Assembly (NCBI RefSeq): GCF_000143535.2
Contig: NC_037314.1
Location: 2,356,001 to 2,420,000 of the forward strand
Origin: Botrytis cinerea B05.10
Lineage: Eukaryota > Ascomycota > Leotiomycetes > Helotiales > Sclerotiniaceae
DNA: 64,000 nucleotides
Reading direction: 5' to 3'
In this document: positions 1 to 11,592 of the stretch, in pieces
Position numbering within the stretch: the stretch's first letter is position 1
Layout: the number at the start of each line of letters is the position of its first letter
Translations under genes and position numbers: made by a program
The notes under the pieces: model-generated
Told to the model about the DNA's origin: nothing
The model's input: only the letters and a program-made list of their open reading frames with translations
Databases searched by the model: none

Positions 1-643
1 CAACAGCACAGCTGTTGCAGTCAACAAGGTTCCTATGGAAGATGAGGATGAAAATATTTCTCGCACCACAGCCATCGTTTTACTTCTTCTTTCTACTGGT
101 CTTGTAGCCTGTTGTGCCGAATTCATGGTTGATAGTATTAATGCTGTCGTCGAAGGCAATTCTGGTTTGAGTGAGGCTTTCATCGGTCTCATTATCTTAC
201 CTATTGTTGGTAATGCTGCCGAGCACGTTACAGCTGTTACGGTAGCTAGTAAGAATAAAATGGATTTGGCAATCGGTGTCGCCGTTGGTTCTTCTATTCA
301 AATTGGTATGTTTTTCGATAATGTTTAATAAAATTTGAACTAACTTATCATGATAGCTCTCTTCGTTACTCCCTTCATTGTTCTTCTCGGCTGGTGTATG
401 TCTAGAGAAATGACATTATACTTTACGCTCTTCGAGACCGTTTGTCTCTTCGTCTCGGCCTTTATTGTCAATTTCTTGGTTCTAGATGGTCGATCTAATT
501 ACCTCGAAGGTGCACTTCTTTGCGCAGCTTATGTTATTATTGCCGTCGCGGCTTTCTTCTACCCAGCTGAAGATGATCAAAGTAATTTGGGTGGAAATTC
601 TGATGCAGCTAAGATGTTGGTGAGGAGTATTATTGGAATTTAA
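1..643 (+). CDS. VCX1: Ca2+/H+ exchanger (Vcx1/CAX family), C-terminal part
   Basis: This is the 3' part of a vacuolar cation/proton antiporter that moves cytosolic Ca2+ into the vacuole in exchange for protons. The frame is open from base 2, so the 5' end lies outside the window. Exon 2-305 joins 357-643 across a 51-nt intron (GTATGT donor, CTAAC branch, TAG acceptor), which restores the family sequence GSSIQIALFVTP. Visible family marks are the acidic linker EDEDENISR, the second alpha repeat with GNAAEH (conserved cation-binding Glu), and several hydrophobic membrane segments. The protein stops shortly after YPAEDD, as expected for this family. The next gene (HET) is convergent, 0.9 kb away. 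The family call is firm. Assignment to Vcx1 rather than a paralogue is inference. Confidence 0.88.
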
Positions 644-1174
644 ATTCCATGATCAAATGAAGTATGTAGGCGGAATGGATGATGATTTTATGGTGGGATG
701 AGATGAGCTTTTTTTCTTGATGGGAATTGATTCTTATGATTGAGATGTTATGATGGATGGATGGTGGGTAATGATTGGTTGAATGATATTTTCTTTCGCT
801 TCGAGCTGGCTAGGGGATGGAATTGATGGAATTGGTTTGGTGATGGATGGATGGATTTATGAATGAAGGATTTCGCTTGAGAGTATTTGCTTTCTTGATC
901 AGTCAGGATGATGAATGGATAGTAGCTAGTTTCTTCTCTCTTCTCTTCTTCTCATTTCTTCTTCTTCACCTTCTCTCTTCTTGACTGGCTACTGCTATCA
1001 CTACTGCTACTACCATGGTAGTTAAAGAGTCAAAAAGTCAAAGGGTCAAAGAGTCGAAAAACAATTAACTTGAGATTCTCTCTTTAAATCTCGTTTCCAT
1101 ATTTTAATATGCTTTGCTATGAGGGATGTAATCCTATTAGCTTCTATTTTATTCGCTTCTTATATACATACATG

Positions 1175-1214
<40 letters not shown>

Positions 1215-1570
1215 TTATTAGTGGATCGGATTGTAGATATTATACATTGATAAATAAAGTGTCAAGGGGCTTGGACGCTAATTGCAAGCTTGATATTTTT
1301 CTTGTTTTTACCAACGCTGTTCTATTGAGCGGTGAATATGACTGGTCAAATGTACTTGTTCTTGGGGAATACACATAGAATCCCGGTCGAGCCTACCACA
1401 GAGCATAGGCATAAGTAAATATATAAAAATCCGGTGAGTATTCCCTTTTGATCCTATTATCGATATACAAGGATCAAAAGTATAAATCTATTTCCTTATG
1501 AATATCGAGAGTGCTATAGGCTATAAATCTTAGAGAGATCTTTGACGCCCTTATTAGATATTAATATCTT
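644..1570. other. Intergenic space between convergent genes, with a (TA)n tract and a hairpin
   Basis: There is no supportable gene. The stretch holds the 3' UTR of the exchanger, GATG-rich simple sequence (about 655-860), CTT-rich sequence (about 930-985), a (TA)n tract at 1180-1213, and an 11-bp perfect inverted repeat (CTTTTGATCCT 1445-1455, AGGATCAAAAG 1470-1480). An 89-codon frame over the TA tract looks like chance. Confidence 0.6.
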
Positions 1571-4213
1571 TCAAACTAGTGTAAATATCTCTGATTCCGA
1601 GTAATTTCTTCCTTTCAAATACTCACCATGCATAACACCCGAGACAAAGTACTCCCCAACAAATTCAAATCTCTTCACTTCCTTACTACTATTGCCACCC
1701 TCAACTTCACTGCTCACAGGCCTAAGTAAAAAGGGCACATTACCCCCATGCAAGATCACAATAATGTCACCGTTTCTAGCTGCCCACGGGCAAAGCCCGA
1801 CCAGTCCATTAGAGGCCAAAAAAAAGAAGGGATCAAGGCAAGTTAGAATTTTGTTTGTCTCGCATCGTTTTACCCCCCCTTCTGTCGCTAATAATGAAGC
1901 AAGACATATTGCAGGGAGATGAGGTCGCCTCACATATGCCCAATGAGCTTTGAGATGATCCAGGAATTCTCCGAGGCCGCGCGGATCATCCAACAACCGC
2001 CTCTCTACTGCGACAGGTAGATCGTCGCGATTTTCCCGCGCCCTCTCCGGCTTTGAATTCCATACCTTGTAGTGTCCACACGGATCGATGATCTGATCCC
2101 AGACGGCTAGCAAGTCTTTCAAAGGTTCGCTAATCTCTCTCAAGTCGTGATTCAAGGCGATGTAGGTCATCTCGGTAATGGTAGCCAAGTTGAAGCCCGC
2201 CAGTTTCAGAGTCTCGGGATCTGAGTCCGTGTCGAGATCTATTAGCGATGGGTCTGGGATAGTGGCATTCGATGCAGTAAATTGGAACAAAGTATTCAGA
2301 GTCGTTTTAGCCCAAGCAGCGTTTCCGTCACTGCCTATTGCCCATGTTGGCCTCGATGTTGGGGGTCCAAAGGGGTCATCGTGTAGACGTATCCAAGCTC
2401 GTCCTGGTTGGCCGTGGGTATATGATAGAATGGCTAGAGATTTGTTCTTGCAAATCCACCATTTAGTGAAGTCGGCAAGAACTCTTTTCGAAGATTTGCT
2501 ATAGGAAGGCCGGATTGCAAGGGGCAGTTCATCTGCTATACAGGTTTCTCGACCAAAAGGGAGTAAGGCAAAAAGCTTGTCCCGTGGGTCTGTTGCTTTG
2601 AGCTCCAAACCATCAAGGAAGACATCTAAAATGCCCAGATGATGACCTCCTTCCTGTGAAGAATCACGAGGATCTAGGCTTGCTAGATTACTTTGCTGCA
2701 TTCTCAAACTTGTCCAGATTGAAGGCATCATGGGATGGGCTGGCAGGAATGTCTCTTGGAACCTGTAATCCGTACTGTTGAGCCACATGTTAACATCAAG
2801 AAGTTCGTTCCAGGAAATAATTTCTGGGCCACAGTAAACGAGCGCCGTCCGTGCCCTCAACGCTTCTTGAAGTACCCATATCCGTCGAAACCAAGGGTTC
2901 ATAAAGAGGCATGACATGAGTTCGGATAAGTGAAGACCGAGATGTCCTCCAATAAGCTCTCTAACGCCAGTCACAAATCTGCTTTGATGCGCCGCAAAGA
3001 TTTCGTACATTCCTCTGAACGAGATGGGGGCTCTTGTTTGATCGATTGAGTCCGAGATGTTTGTAGGTATGATAGTATGACAGGTGCCGAAACAGGTGCA
3101 GGCATCACCGCCCTTACAAACTCGCACACTGAAGTTGTGGATGTCCCGAACCACTCTCATTCCAGCTTCGGTGCTTAGGTCTCCATCCCCGAGCCATATA
3201 TTGACAGCCGAAGCATTAGAATAGATCTCAGTCATCATATTTACTTGCTGTGCTCTTTCCTCGATATCATTCTGGTTGATGCACAATTGGTCGATCCATA
3301 TAGACCTAGGTCGATCTCTGTATCGCAGCTGTCTTAAAGCCATGAAGACTGAGCCGGTAGTGGAATAAACCTCAGACGGACCATTCATTTCCGAAGGATA
3401 TAAAATTAGCTCTGAGGAGTCATTTGCATTTCCCCAGCAGTAAGACAGAGCCTCAAATCCCCCCTTGCTTCCGAGGGTGTGAAATCGAATTGAGCAAACA
3501 ACTGGGTCTCCTGCTTCGCCTGGTTGCAAATCCAAGAGCCGGATCTCCTTTTCGGAACTATTGAGTGACCTTGCATAAATATGCTTCTCCATTGAAGGAG
3601 TATTCCTCAACAAGGGTCGCTCGGTGATAGGCTGGTACCCTATTGTAATTCGGGCTGTCCGGATGAAATTGACCCAACCTTGATAAGTCGCACGAGGAAC
3701 AAGCTGGACGACATCTCCAGGCTGGAGGCTCTCGATCCACTTCCACTTGGCTCCCGGGGTAGACTCATCCCATCGAGCTGTGTGATCATGAAACCTGGGA
3801 ACTCCACGGTGATTTTCAAAAAGTGTCATTATACGCAAATCAGTCCGATTGGGAGGCCGCCGAGCGGAAACATCCACCGACTACAAAGTATACGTTAGTC
3901 GTGAACGCTTAGGTATTGATCTACTTCGATAGGGTAAGCAGATAATGCCCAAGAGAGACTGCTGGGCGGCTCTCTTTACTTACGGTGAACGATGCACCTT
4001 CATTGCTGTCGCACCAACCTTACAAGAGTCAGTTGTAGCCATGTAATTCTGCCACGGGTTCGAAACCATACCTTGATCTCGACTTGACACTGCAAAGGCC
4101 ACATATTTGACCGAGTGCACATCTTCCGGGAGGACTAGCTCTAAGTAAGGTCGCTTAGGACAGTTCTGGTGTACCTGCACAAGACCGTGGCGTTCAACAG
4201 AGCTCTCTTTCAT
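1571..4213 (-). CDS. HET-domain (heterokaryon incompatibility) protein
   Basis: Proposed three-exon model on the minus strand: 4213-4072, 3997-3984 and 3880-1571, giving 821 aa. The long final frame lacks an upstream ATG (its first in-frame start-like codon is GTG), so upstream exons are needed. Splicing through a 14-nt exon yields SSRDQGASFTSVDVSARRP, similar to the N-terminal module often seen ahead of HET domains in ascomycetes. Both introns are GT-AG with CTGAC/CTAAC branch sites. Next comes PGDVVQLVPRATYQGWVN (about residues 105-125). The HET domain begins near residue 194 with FEALSYCWG and continues with IWIDQLCINQND, INIWLGDGD-like and PWFRRIWVLQEA-type motifs. HET proteins trigger cell death or incompatibility when unlike hyphae fuse; this one's partner is unknown. 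It sits beside a transposon island. The N-terminal exons are less certain than the HET call. Confidence 0.85.
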
Positions 4214-5295
4214 TGTCTATATTGATAAATATGATACTGAATTCGATGTTCTCACAAGCGCTTCGCAAGGAAAGGTACGCCAGATCAGATCACTTGGCCA
4301 TGTTAGAGATCCAGCACTTCGTGATCCTGTGCCGCAATTGACAATGGGTGAGACTACGGGGCATGTTGTATTACACATCCAATCCAAATATAAAACCTGT
4401 GAGATCCAATATCAGCCCCGAACGAACCCCTGCCTTGATCTTTCGAATTTTAGTCAGCGGCAATCGCAACCGAGGCGCCAGCATGAGCGATCTCATTTTC
4501 AGCCTGGCTCAGGGTACTGCGGATGGGTTCATTTCTTGAACAGCCCAGGGACACAAAGAGATTAAATTTTAACGGGAAATAATAGGCTCGAGATATTTAA
4601 GTATTACGACGTGCCTTTGGAAAGTCACATGGAAGGGTTTATATTGAAAGCGACAAATAGTAGATTGAAATTAGGATAGATTATAACTAATAAGTAATAG
4701 AATTATTATTTAAGTTAAGCATGAAGCTCTATACCTATATTAAAAAAAAAAAAAAAGCTATCTATCTATATAAACCTTCATTCCTATAAAGTAGACTGAT
4801 AAACTTTTAGACTTTCTACCCGGCTACCTTCGGAGAGACCAAGAGACAATCTAATCTCTCTTTCTATATTCCTATCTAAGGTACTATTGTAATAATAGAT
4901 ACCTATTCTATTCTATCTCTATATCAAGAATAAAAACACCTCGATTTTACTTTATCGCATAATAGAAGTTTCTATAGAAAAGCAGAAATATACAATTCTC
5001 CTAAAAGATCTCCTATTCAGAATAATTCATAAACTCGATCTACTAAAACAATCAAGAATGATAATCCTCTAAAAAGGAATCTACAAATTAGAAAGTTATA
5101 TATTAGAAAAGAAACATTGAGAGTATAAAAGAGAAAATATATTATATATAGTCTAGTATATATGCTCAGGATTAATTAATTTTAGTATCTTATTACCTAA
5201 GCTACTAATAAGTTCTCTTAAATCTATTCGATATATTCCCTACTATAGAAACTTAATAAATATTTGATGATTTTCTTTCCTTTCCTTTCCTTTCC
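4214..5295. other. Upstream region of the HET gene grading into AT-rich DNA
   Basis: No gene is supported. GC falls sharply after about 4565, marking the left edge of the AT-rich island. Short frames at 4329-4565 look like chance. A TTTCC run (5281-5295) directly precedes the copia element and supplies its target-site copy. Confidence 0.5.
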
Positions 5296-5790
5296 TATTG
5301 TTTATAATATTGTTTTTTATAAATAAAAATAATAATATAATATAATATTGATATCTTTTAATTTATATATATATATATATATATTCAAGTAAGAATAAAG
5401 TAATTTTCATTATGAATTCGAATTATAATTTAATAATGAAAGATTGAAAGATATATAGATCGATTAGATAAGATCGATAAGATAATAGTTAATCATCTAA
5501 TTGTTATTTCGAAAGAATGAAAGGAAGATTAGATTCTTTATTTAAAGAATGGCTGGATTAGGAAAAGGATTTTAAATAAAGAAAGCTGATTTTAAGCGAA
5601 TAAGTATAAAAAGGGATTTAATCCTTCAAATTGTAAAATAAGAAAGTTAATCTCATATAATTTTTCAATCAAAATCACGTGTCACATCGCTTATACAGTT
5701 CATTAGTCATTCATCTGAGTATACTTCCATTTTATATATATAATATATATATATATATAATTACTTTTTATATACTTTCGATTTATAATA
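5296..5790 (+). repeat. 5' LTR of the copia element
   Basis: It is 495 bp, paired with 13727-14221. It starts TATTG (probably an original TG altered by G-to-A) and ends AATA where the other copy ends GACA. It differs from the 3' LTR by transitions such as G/A at positions near 5300, 5314 and 5385. Confidence 0.88.
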
Positions 5791-5792
5791 GA

Positions 5793-5803
5793 TTATGAGC
5801 CCG
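5793..5803 (+). other. Putative primer-binding site, half-tRNA type (initiator tRNA-Met anticodon arm)
   Basis: TTATGAGCCCG lies two bases inside the 5' LTR and is complementary to the anticodon stem-loop CGGGCTCATAA of eukaryotic initiator tRNA-Met. Copia-type elements commonly prime from such an internal tRNA fragment. The match is seen directly; its use as a primer site is inference. Confidence 0.6.
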
Positions 5804-6308
5804 GTAACTTATATATATGATTAAAAAGCAAATTACCCTAGCATACAATACGATATATGTTGAAAAAGTGATGAAAAAGCTTTCAAGAAAATGTTGAAAA
5901 AGCTTTCGAAAATCTGAAAGAAAATCGATTTTCGAATCCGGAATTAGACACATTCAAAACGCGTCTAAAATCGAATTGAAATTCAATCAAAACCTGATGC
6001 CTTATATGTCATATATAAAAAAACATACGCTAATACAAATCAATATCGATCTCACACCTCTCTTCGAATTTATATAGTTTTCATATATATATATATATTA
6101 TATACACCCCTATCACACTACAAGGTAGTACTACTAGATAAAGCATATTATCGGGAGGCATTTTCTTATATATATATATGTCTGTAATCCCCATATACAT
6201 CATCAATCATTATATATATTGTCAATTATTATATATATATATATATATATATTATTGAAATATATATTATATATATGTCTACGAATCCTATTTACATATA
6301 TATATTAT

Positions 6309-6773
6309 ATGGAAATATTGTAGAGATATTCTGATTGATCAATTGAAGAATGTATAAATATAATTAATAATAAACAATATGATATAATTCAATATAATAG
6401 TAAGAAAACCTATTATATTAATAATTTATATCATTATATTATTTTCAATATAAAAGTCAAATATTATCCAATAGTTTATTAAAATGAAGATTAAAATATA
6501 ATAGATCAATTAGGTATAGAAGATTTTATTTTCAGTATATCTATATATTATAATTATAATATAGAAAATATAAAGAGAAATCCTAATTTAATTATTGAAG
6601 AGTTTTGGTTATCAGAATATATATCGAATGTATATATAACTAAAATACTAAATCCGAATATAAATCTTATCGAACTAAAGAATTATAATTCAGATCTTAT
6701 ATTAAATATATCAAAGAAAAAAAGAATACAATTGAAACAATTCAATATCCCTATCATACTAGAGATTGAATAA
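6309..6773 (+). pseudogene. Decayed open frame in the copia leader, function unknown
   Basis: One reading frame runs from ATG 6309 to TAA 6771-6773 (154 codons plus stop). Only four internal stops occur: TAG 6321, TGA 6336, TAA 6480 and TAA 6492. Each can be explained as a single C-to-T or G-to-A change of CAG, CGA/TGG or CAA. The last 92 codons are entirely open in DNA so AT-rich that a chance stop would be expected about every 8-10 codons. The inferred peptide has mixed, protein-like composition (for example IIEEFWLSEYISN and LNPNINLIELKNYNSD). It lies between the 5' LTR and gag, in a frame different from gag-pol (phase 0 versus 2). I do not recognise the product. Confidence 0.55.
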
Positions 6774-9700
6774 AAAGGATAATATAAAAGAATAAAATAT
6801 ATATATCAAACTTCTACCCCTATAAAAGTATTAGCTCTTTAGCCTTCTCATATATAAGTTTGTATTCTTGAGATTAAATTTAATTAAATGAATAAAATTA
6901 AATCCCTAAAAGTTATACAAATACGTGTACATTATTCAAAGTGAATAATATAGTAAATTATCTCATACAAAAATGCCCTAGTTTAAATAAATTCTATTAA
7001 ATATATATAATAAGATTTAGATTAAGAGGTGACAACTAAATCTAATATGAAATTTGTATTAATATCTGAAACATATAATATAATTTCGCAAAGTTTTCAT
7101 AAAATTAAAAAACACTTCTAAATAAGATTCTAATTCATATAGTACTTACCACACTATATTATATATTTAAAAGATTATTAAATATGAATTACAGAATCAA
7201 ATATATAAGCCCAATTCTGAATGGTCGATTTAATTATATAGAATGGTATAATAAAGCTAAGCTCTTTTTAAAAGTTAATAGCGTTATACCCTATATAAAC
7301 GATTCAAATAATGGTCCTAATAAATAATATTATTTTAAGCCTAATAATACACCTATATTTAAAGAGTTTCATTTAAAATATAATAAAAAATTAAAAGAAT
7401 TTAAAAAAAAATTTAAAAAAGTTTTTGCCATATTAAAATCTATAATATCAATAAAATTAAATAAAAGATTTAAAGAAAAATCTAATTCAAAAAAACTCTG
7501 GGATATTATAAATAAAATATATAATAAAACCTCATTAGATCTAATAGGTTGATATTTTAATAAATTAATAGAATCAAATTATAATGATTTTAATAATATA
7601 AATGAATATATAAATAATATATTATTATTATATATTTATTTAAAAAATTTAAAATTCGAATTACAAAAGGTTTATATAATTTAAATAATATTTAATAACT
7701 TAAATGATTCTTTTGATTTATTTAAATTTAAAAAAACAAAAGAGATTTCTAAAGATTTAATTAATAATAATATTGATTTAGATAAATTAATATCTAAATT
7801 AATATTCGAAGAATTTAGAATGAAAGATTCTATAAAATCTAATAAAATCATTAAACCTCAAAATATTATTCCAAATTGTATATATTATAATAAAAAGAAT
7901 CATTTAAAAAGCAAATGCTTTAAAAAGTATTTCGAATTTTATAATAAAGATTATAAAAGATCTAAAAACTCTAATAAAAATAATAATAATAATAAAAATA
8001 AACTTTATAAAATTATAAAAAAATTAAATAATTTTAAAAAGTTTAATAAGTCCTATAATAAATACAAAAATAATAAAAAAGCTAATTAAAATAAAAATAA
8101 TAAAATTAAAAAAGATTTTAAAAACTCTAATATTGAAGAAATAAATCAGGCCTTTTCAAAAGATTTCAATATTACATCTAGCCCCGAATATAAAAATAAT
8201 ATTATAATTTTATTAGCAAATTATATTATTAAATTTAAAAATAATATTATATTAGATTTGAAAGCTATAAAGCATTACTACCCAAATAAAGAATAGCTTA
8301 TAAATTATAAAACATATAAAGTTCTAAAATATACTAATATAACAAATAAAGAATTTATATTAATATTAAAACATGGGGATATTCTAATTATTATAAATAA
8401 TAAAAGAATATTCATTCGAATAATTAAGTATATACCCTCACTAAAATCAATTCTAATTAGTATTAAACAAACGGCTAAAAAGGGATGGGCTAGCAATATA
8501 TTACTCTTTGATAATGTTTATAATTTTTCAAATAAATTATTAAATATTAAAGTTGAAACTAAATAAATTAATAATGCTTTCTATTTAGAATGTGATATAA
8601 ATTATAAATTAATAAATCAATTAAGTTATAATATAAATATAAATATTATTAATAGAAATATAAATTCTAAAATAGATTTGAAAGATAAATATAAAAAGGA
8701 ATCTGAAAATTCTAAAATAGATTTGGGTGTAGAATTTAAAAAGGAATTGAAAAATATAAATCTTAATAAATTAGATCTTTGATATAAATATTTAAATTAT
8801 ATAAATAAAGATTATATTATAAAAATATTAAATTTAAAAAAATCTAATATTAATCTAAGTTATTGTGAAGCCTACATATATACTAAAATGATTCAAAATA
8901 TTAATAAAACTTTTTCTAATATTAAATTAAATCAATTCGAAAGAGTTAATATTGATATTTGTGGATAATTTAAAATATTAGAATTAAAAGGAAAAAAATA
9001 TTTTATTATTTTTATTGAATGGGTTATGAGAGGTATATGGGTATATTCTATTAAATATAAATCTGATACTTTTATTATATTAAAAGATTTTTATAATTTA
9101 ATATTAAATCAATTTAATAAAAGTATTAAAATAATAAGATTCAATAATACAAAAGAATTTAATTTGAATCAATAGAATCTATTTGCTAAATCAAAAGGTA
9201 TTATATTAGAATTTATAAATCCTCACTATCATTTTCAAAATGAAATAGTCGAAAAATTAAATAAATATTTAATAAAAAGATTATTAATATTTATAAAAGA
9301 TAAAAATCTATTTGTATTTTTATGGTCTAATATATTAAAGGATATAATTTATATTAAAAATAGGTATTATAATAGAATTATAAAAAGCTTTCCTTTTAAA
9401 TTAATATTAAATAAAGAATTTAATTTAAAAGAAATTAGAGTTTTAGGGTTTCTAGTATATATATTAAAATATAAAGAAAAGAAAACAAATAAACTTAATT
9501 ATAAATCAGAAAAAGGAATTTTAATAGGATTTGAGTTATCTAAGAATTTATTATTTTATATTTCAAATAAAAATAAAATTATAAATTTTAGTGATTATAT
9601 TATTAAAAAAGATATCTTATATTATAATAAAAATATAAATAATAATAATTATTTTATTATAAATGATTTACTAGAAAGGTTAAATATAAAAATTCTTGAA

Positions 9701-9785
9701 AATGAAAATCAAAAAGAAGAGGTAGATATATATAATAATATTTATAATGATTTATAAAATAATAATAATTATAATAATTCTAATA

Positions 9786-9832
9786 ACGTAACGTATGGGG
9801 AACTCGGACATATGGGGAACTCGGACACTTTT
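9786..9832 (+). repeat. Left TIR of the pogo-type element
   Basis: It is 47 bp and matches the reverse complement of 11593-11639. The 17-bp block is repeated at 9794-9810 and 9811-9827, the likely transposase-binding sites. Confidence 0.9.
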
Positions 9833-9869
9833 AGCCCATCACCAACTTGAAACCGCAATAACTTTTATT

Positions 9870-11588
9870 ATGCATACCCAATCACCTTCTACATCTGCTC
9901 AAATTGAAGAGAAGCTTCAAAAGGCTATAATTTCACTTCAATTGAAAGAATTTAAATCAATTAGAAAGGCTGCAGAGCATTTTGAAGTCCCTAAGTCTAC
10001 CCTAGCTGATAGGCTGGCTGGGAAGAAAACACGTTCCCAAACCCACGAAATGGCTCAAATTCTTTCAAACGCAGAAGAAAATACTCTTGTACGATGGATT
10101 TCACGACTTACCATCACTGGATTCCCTGCTACACCTATGTTGGTGAAGGAAATGGCCGACGAAATTCGTCTTCGACGCGTTCGGGTCGCGTCATCTCGAA
10201 ATCCTACCTCGACAGAAATTCCACCTATAGGCCACGAATGGATCTATAGATTCCAAAAACGACATCCAGAACTTAAAACATGCTATTCACGTCAATTAGA
10301 GTCTAATCGGGCTAAAGAAGCAACTCCGGAGAATATTCAGGCTTGGTTTGACGCGTTTCGCACGCGTCTCATTGAGCGAAAGTATGAATTAGATGATATG
10401 TATAATATGGATGAAACCGGATTTGGAGTTGGAAGTACTCAAAGTACGCGCATTATAGTCGATTCTACTCAGAAGTCGAATTGGAAAGTTACAGCTGGCA
10501 AGCAAGAATGGATAACTGCATTTGAATGTATCAATGCAGCTGGAAATGCTCTATCACCTATGGTCATTTTCAAGGCTCAGAATACGAATTCTGCATGGAT
10601 TCCAAAGGACACACCTCAAAGCTGGCAGTTCTCTACTAGTACAAATGGATGGACCTCAAATAGCCATGGATTAGAATGGTTAAAAAGGGTTTTCGAACCA
10701 GAATCCAAGAAAGTGTCAGGTGACCGACCTCGACTTTTGATCATGGATGGCCATTCAAGCCATATTACAGGTAGCTTTATTGCTTTCTGTATAGATAATG
10801 ATATCGATTTACTTATATTACCTCCTCATTGCTCTCACTTGCTTCAGCCACTTGATATTGCGGTGTATGGGCCAATGAAACGATATCATGCTTTAGAGGT
10901 CGATCGATATTCTCGAGCTGGTGTAAAGCGAATCCAAAGAGCTGAATGGGTAGAACTCTTTCAAAATATCAGAAAAAAAGCATTGAATTCTTCTAATATT
11001 AAAGCTGGCTGGAGAGGAGCTGGTTTAGTACCTTTTGCCCCACGAAAAGTACTCGATTCATTACCATTTAACTCCTCCCAGCAACCTTCTACTCCACAAA
11101 TGAGAACCCCCAATCAAGACCTAGACTTGTCTATACTCAGGAGTTCTCCTCCAGATGGAACAGAACTAAGGCAAGCAAATCAGATCTTTAATACAGCTCT
11201 AGCAAGCAGTGGTTCTCCTGCATCGCCAACTCGTCGATATGCCAAGAGAATGACTAGGCTTGTAGAATCTCAAAATGCTGAGATAGCCCTACTTCGGAAA
11301 CAGCTCTCTGATGCTCAGGAGGTAATTGAGACTCGAAAGAAGAGAACTAAAGGCAAAAGAGTCAAATTACAAGGTCAATTTGTCTTTAGTACTAAGGAAG
11401 TATTGAAAATGGTACGTGAGGCGGAGGAAAAACCGAAGGAGAAAAAGCCACGAGGACGGCCACGCAAACGCCCAATTGAAGAATCAGAAGAAGAGATTGA
11501 AGAAGAAGAGCTAGAGAATAGTTCAAGTGATTCGGAATTGGAATTGGAGGATTGTGTGGCTCGTAGAACAAGATCGCGTGTAGAATAA
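9870..11588 (+). CDS. Pogo/Fot1-family transposase
   Basis: This is a 572-aa DDE transposase that cuts and pastes the surrounding element at TA sites in the nucleus. An in-frame ATG at 9795 lies inside the TIR. I prefer the next ATG (9870), just past the TIR. In order: a psq-type helix-turn-helix (SIRKAAEHFEVPKSTLADRL); a CENP-B/Tc5-type second HTH (about residues 60-165, with EWIYRFQKRHPEL); the DDE_1 catalytic domain with its Asp residues in NMDETGFG, LIMDGHSSH and LQPLDIAVYGPMK; a predicted coiled coil (SQNAEIALLRKQLSDAQEV); and an AT-hook-like PRGRPRKRP followed by an acidic tail. All catalytic residues are present and no stop or frameshift is seen, so the element may be active. No intron is needed. 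Confidence 0.93.
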   Translation: MHTQSPSTSAQIEEKLQKAIISLQLKEFKSIRKAAEHFEVPKSTLADRLAGKKTRSQTHEMAQILSNAEENTLVRWISRLTITGFPATPMLVKEMADEIRLRRVRVASSRNPTSTEIPPIGHEWIYRFQKRHPELKTCYSRQLESNRAKEATPENIQAWFDAFRTRLIERKYELDDMYNMDETGFGVGSTQSTRIIVDSTQKSNWKVTAGKQEWITAFECINAAGNALSPMVIFKAQNTNSAWIPKDTPQSWQFSTSTNGWTSNSHGLEWLKRVFEPESKKVSGDRPRLLIMDGHSSHITGSFIAFCIDNDIDLLILPPHCSHLLQPLDIAVYGPMKRYHALEVDRYSRAGVKRIQRAEWVELFQNIRKKALNSSNIKAGWRGAGLVPFAPRKVLDSLPFNSSQQPSTPQMRTPNQDLDLSILRSSPPDGTELRQANQIFNTALASSGSPASPTRRYAKRMTRLVESQNAEIALLRKQLSDAQEVIETRKKRTKGKRVKLQGQFVFSTKEVLKMVREAEEKPKEKKPRGRPRKRPIEESEEEIEEEELENSSSDSELELEDCVARRTRSRVE

Positions 11589-11592
11589 TTGA

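Noticed and set aside
9795..9869. Use of the ATG within the TIR as transposase start
   Set aside because: It would encode the TIR itself, and the mirrored right TIR gives the same start for an unrelated frame. The ATG at 9870 just inside the element is more likely.
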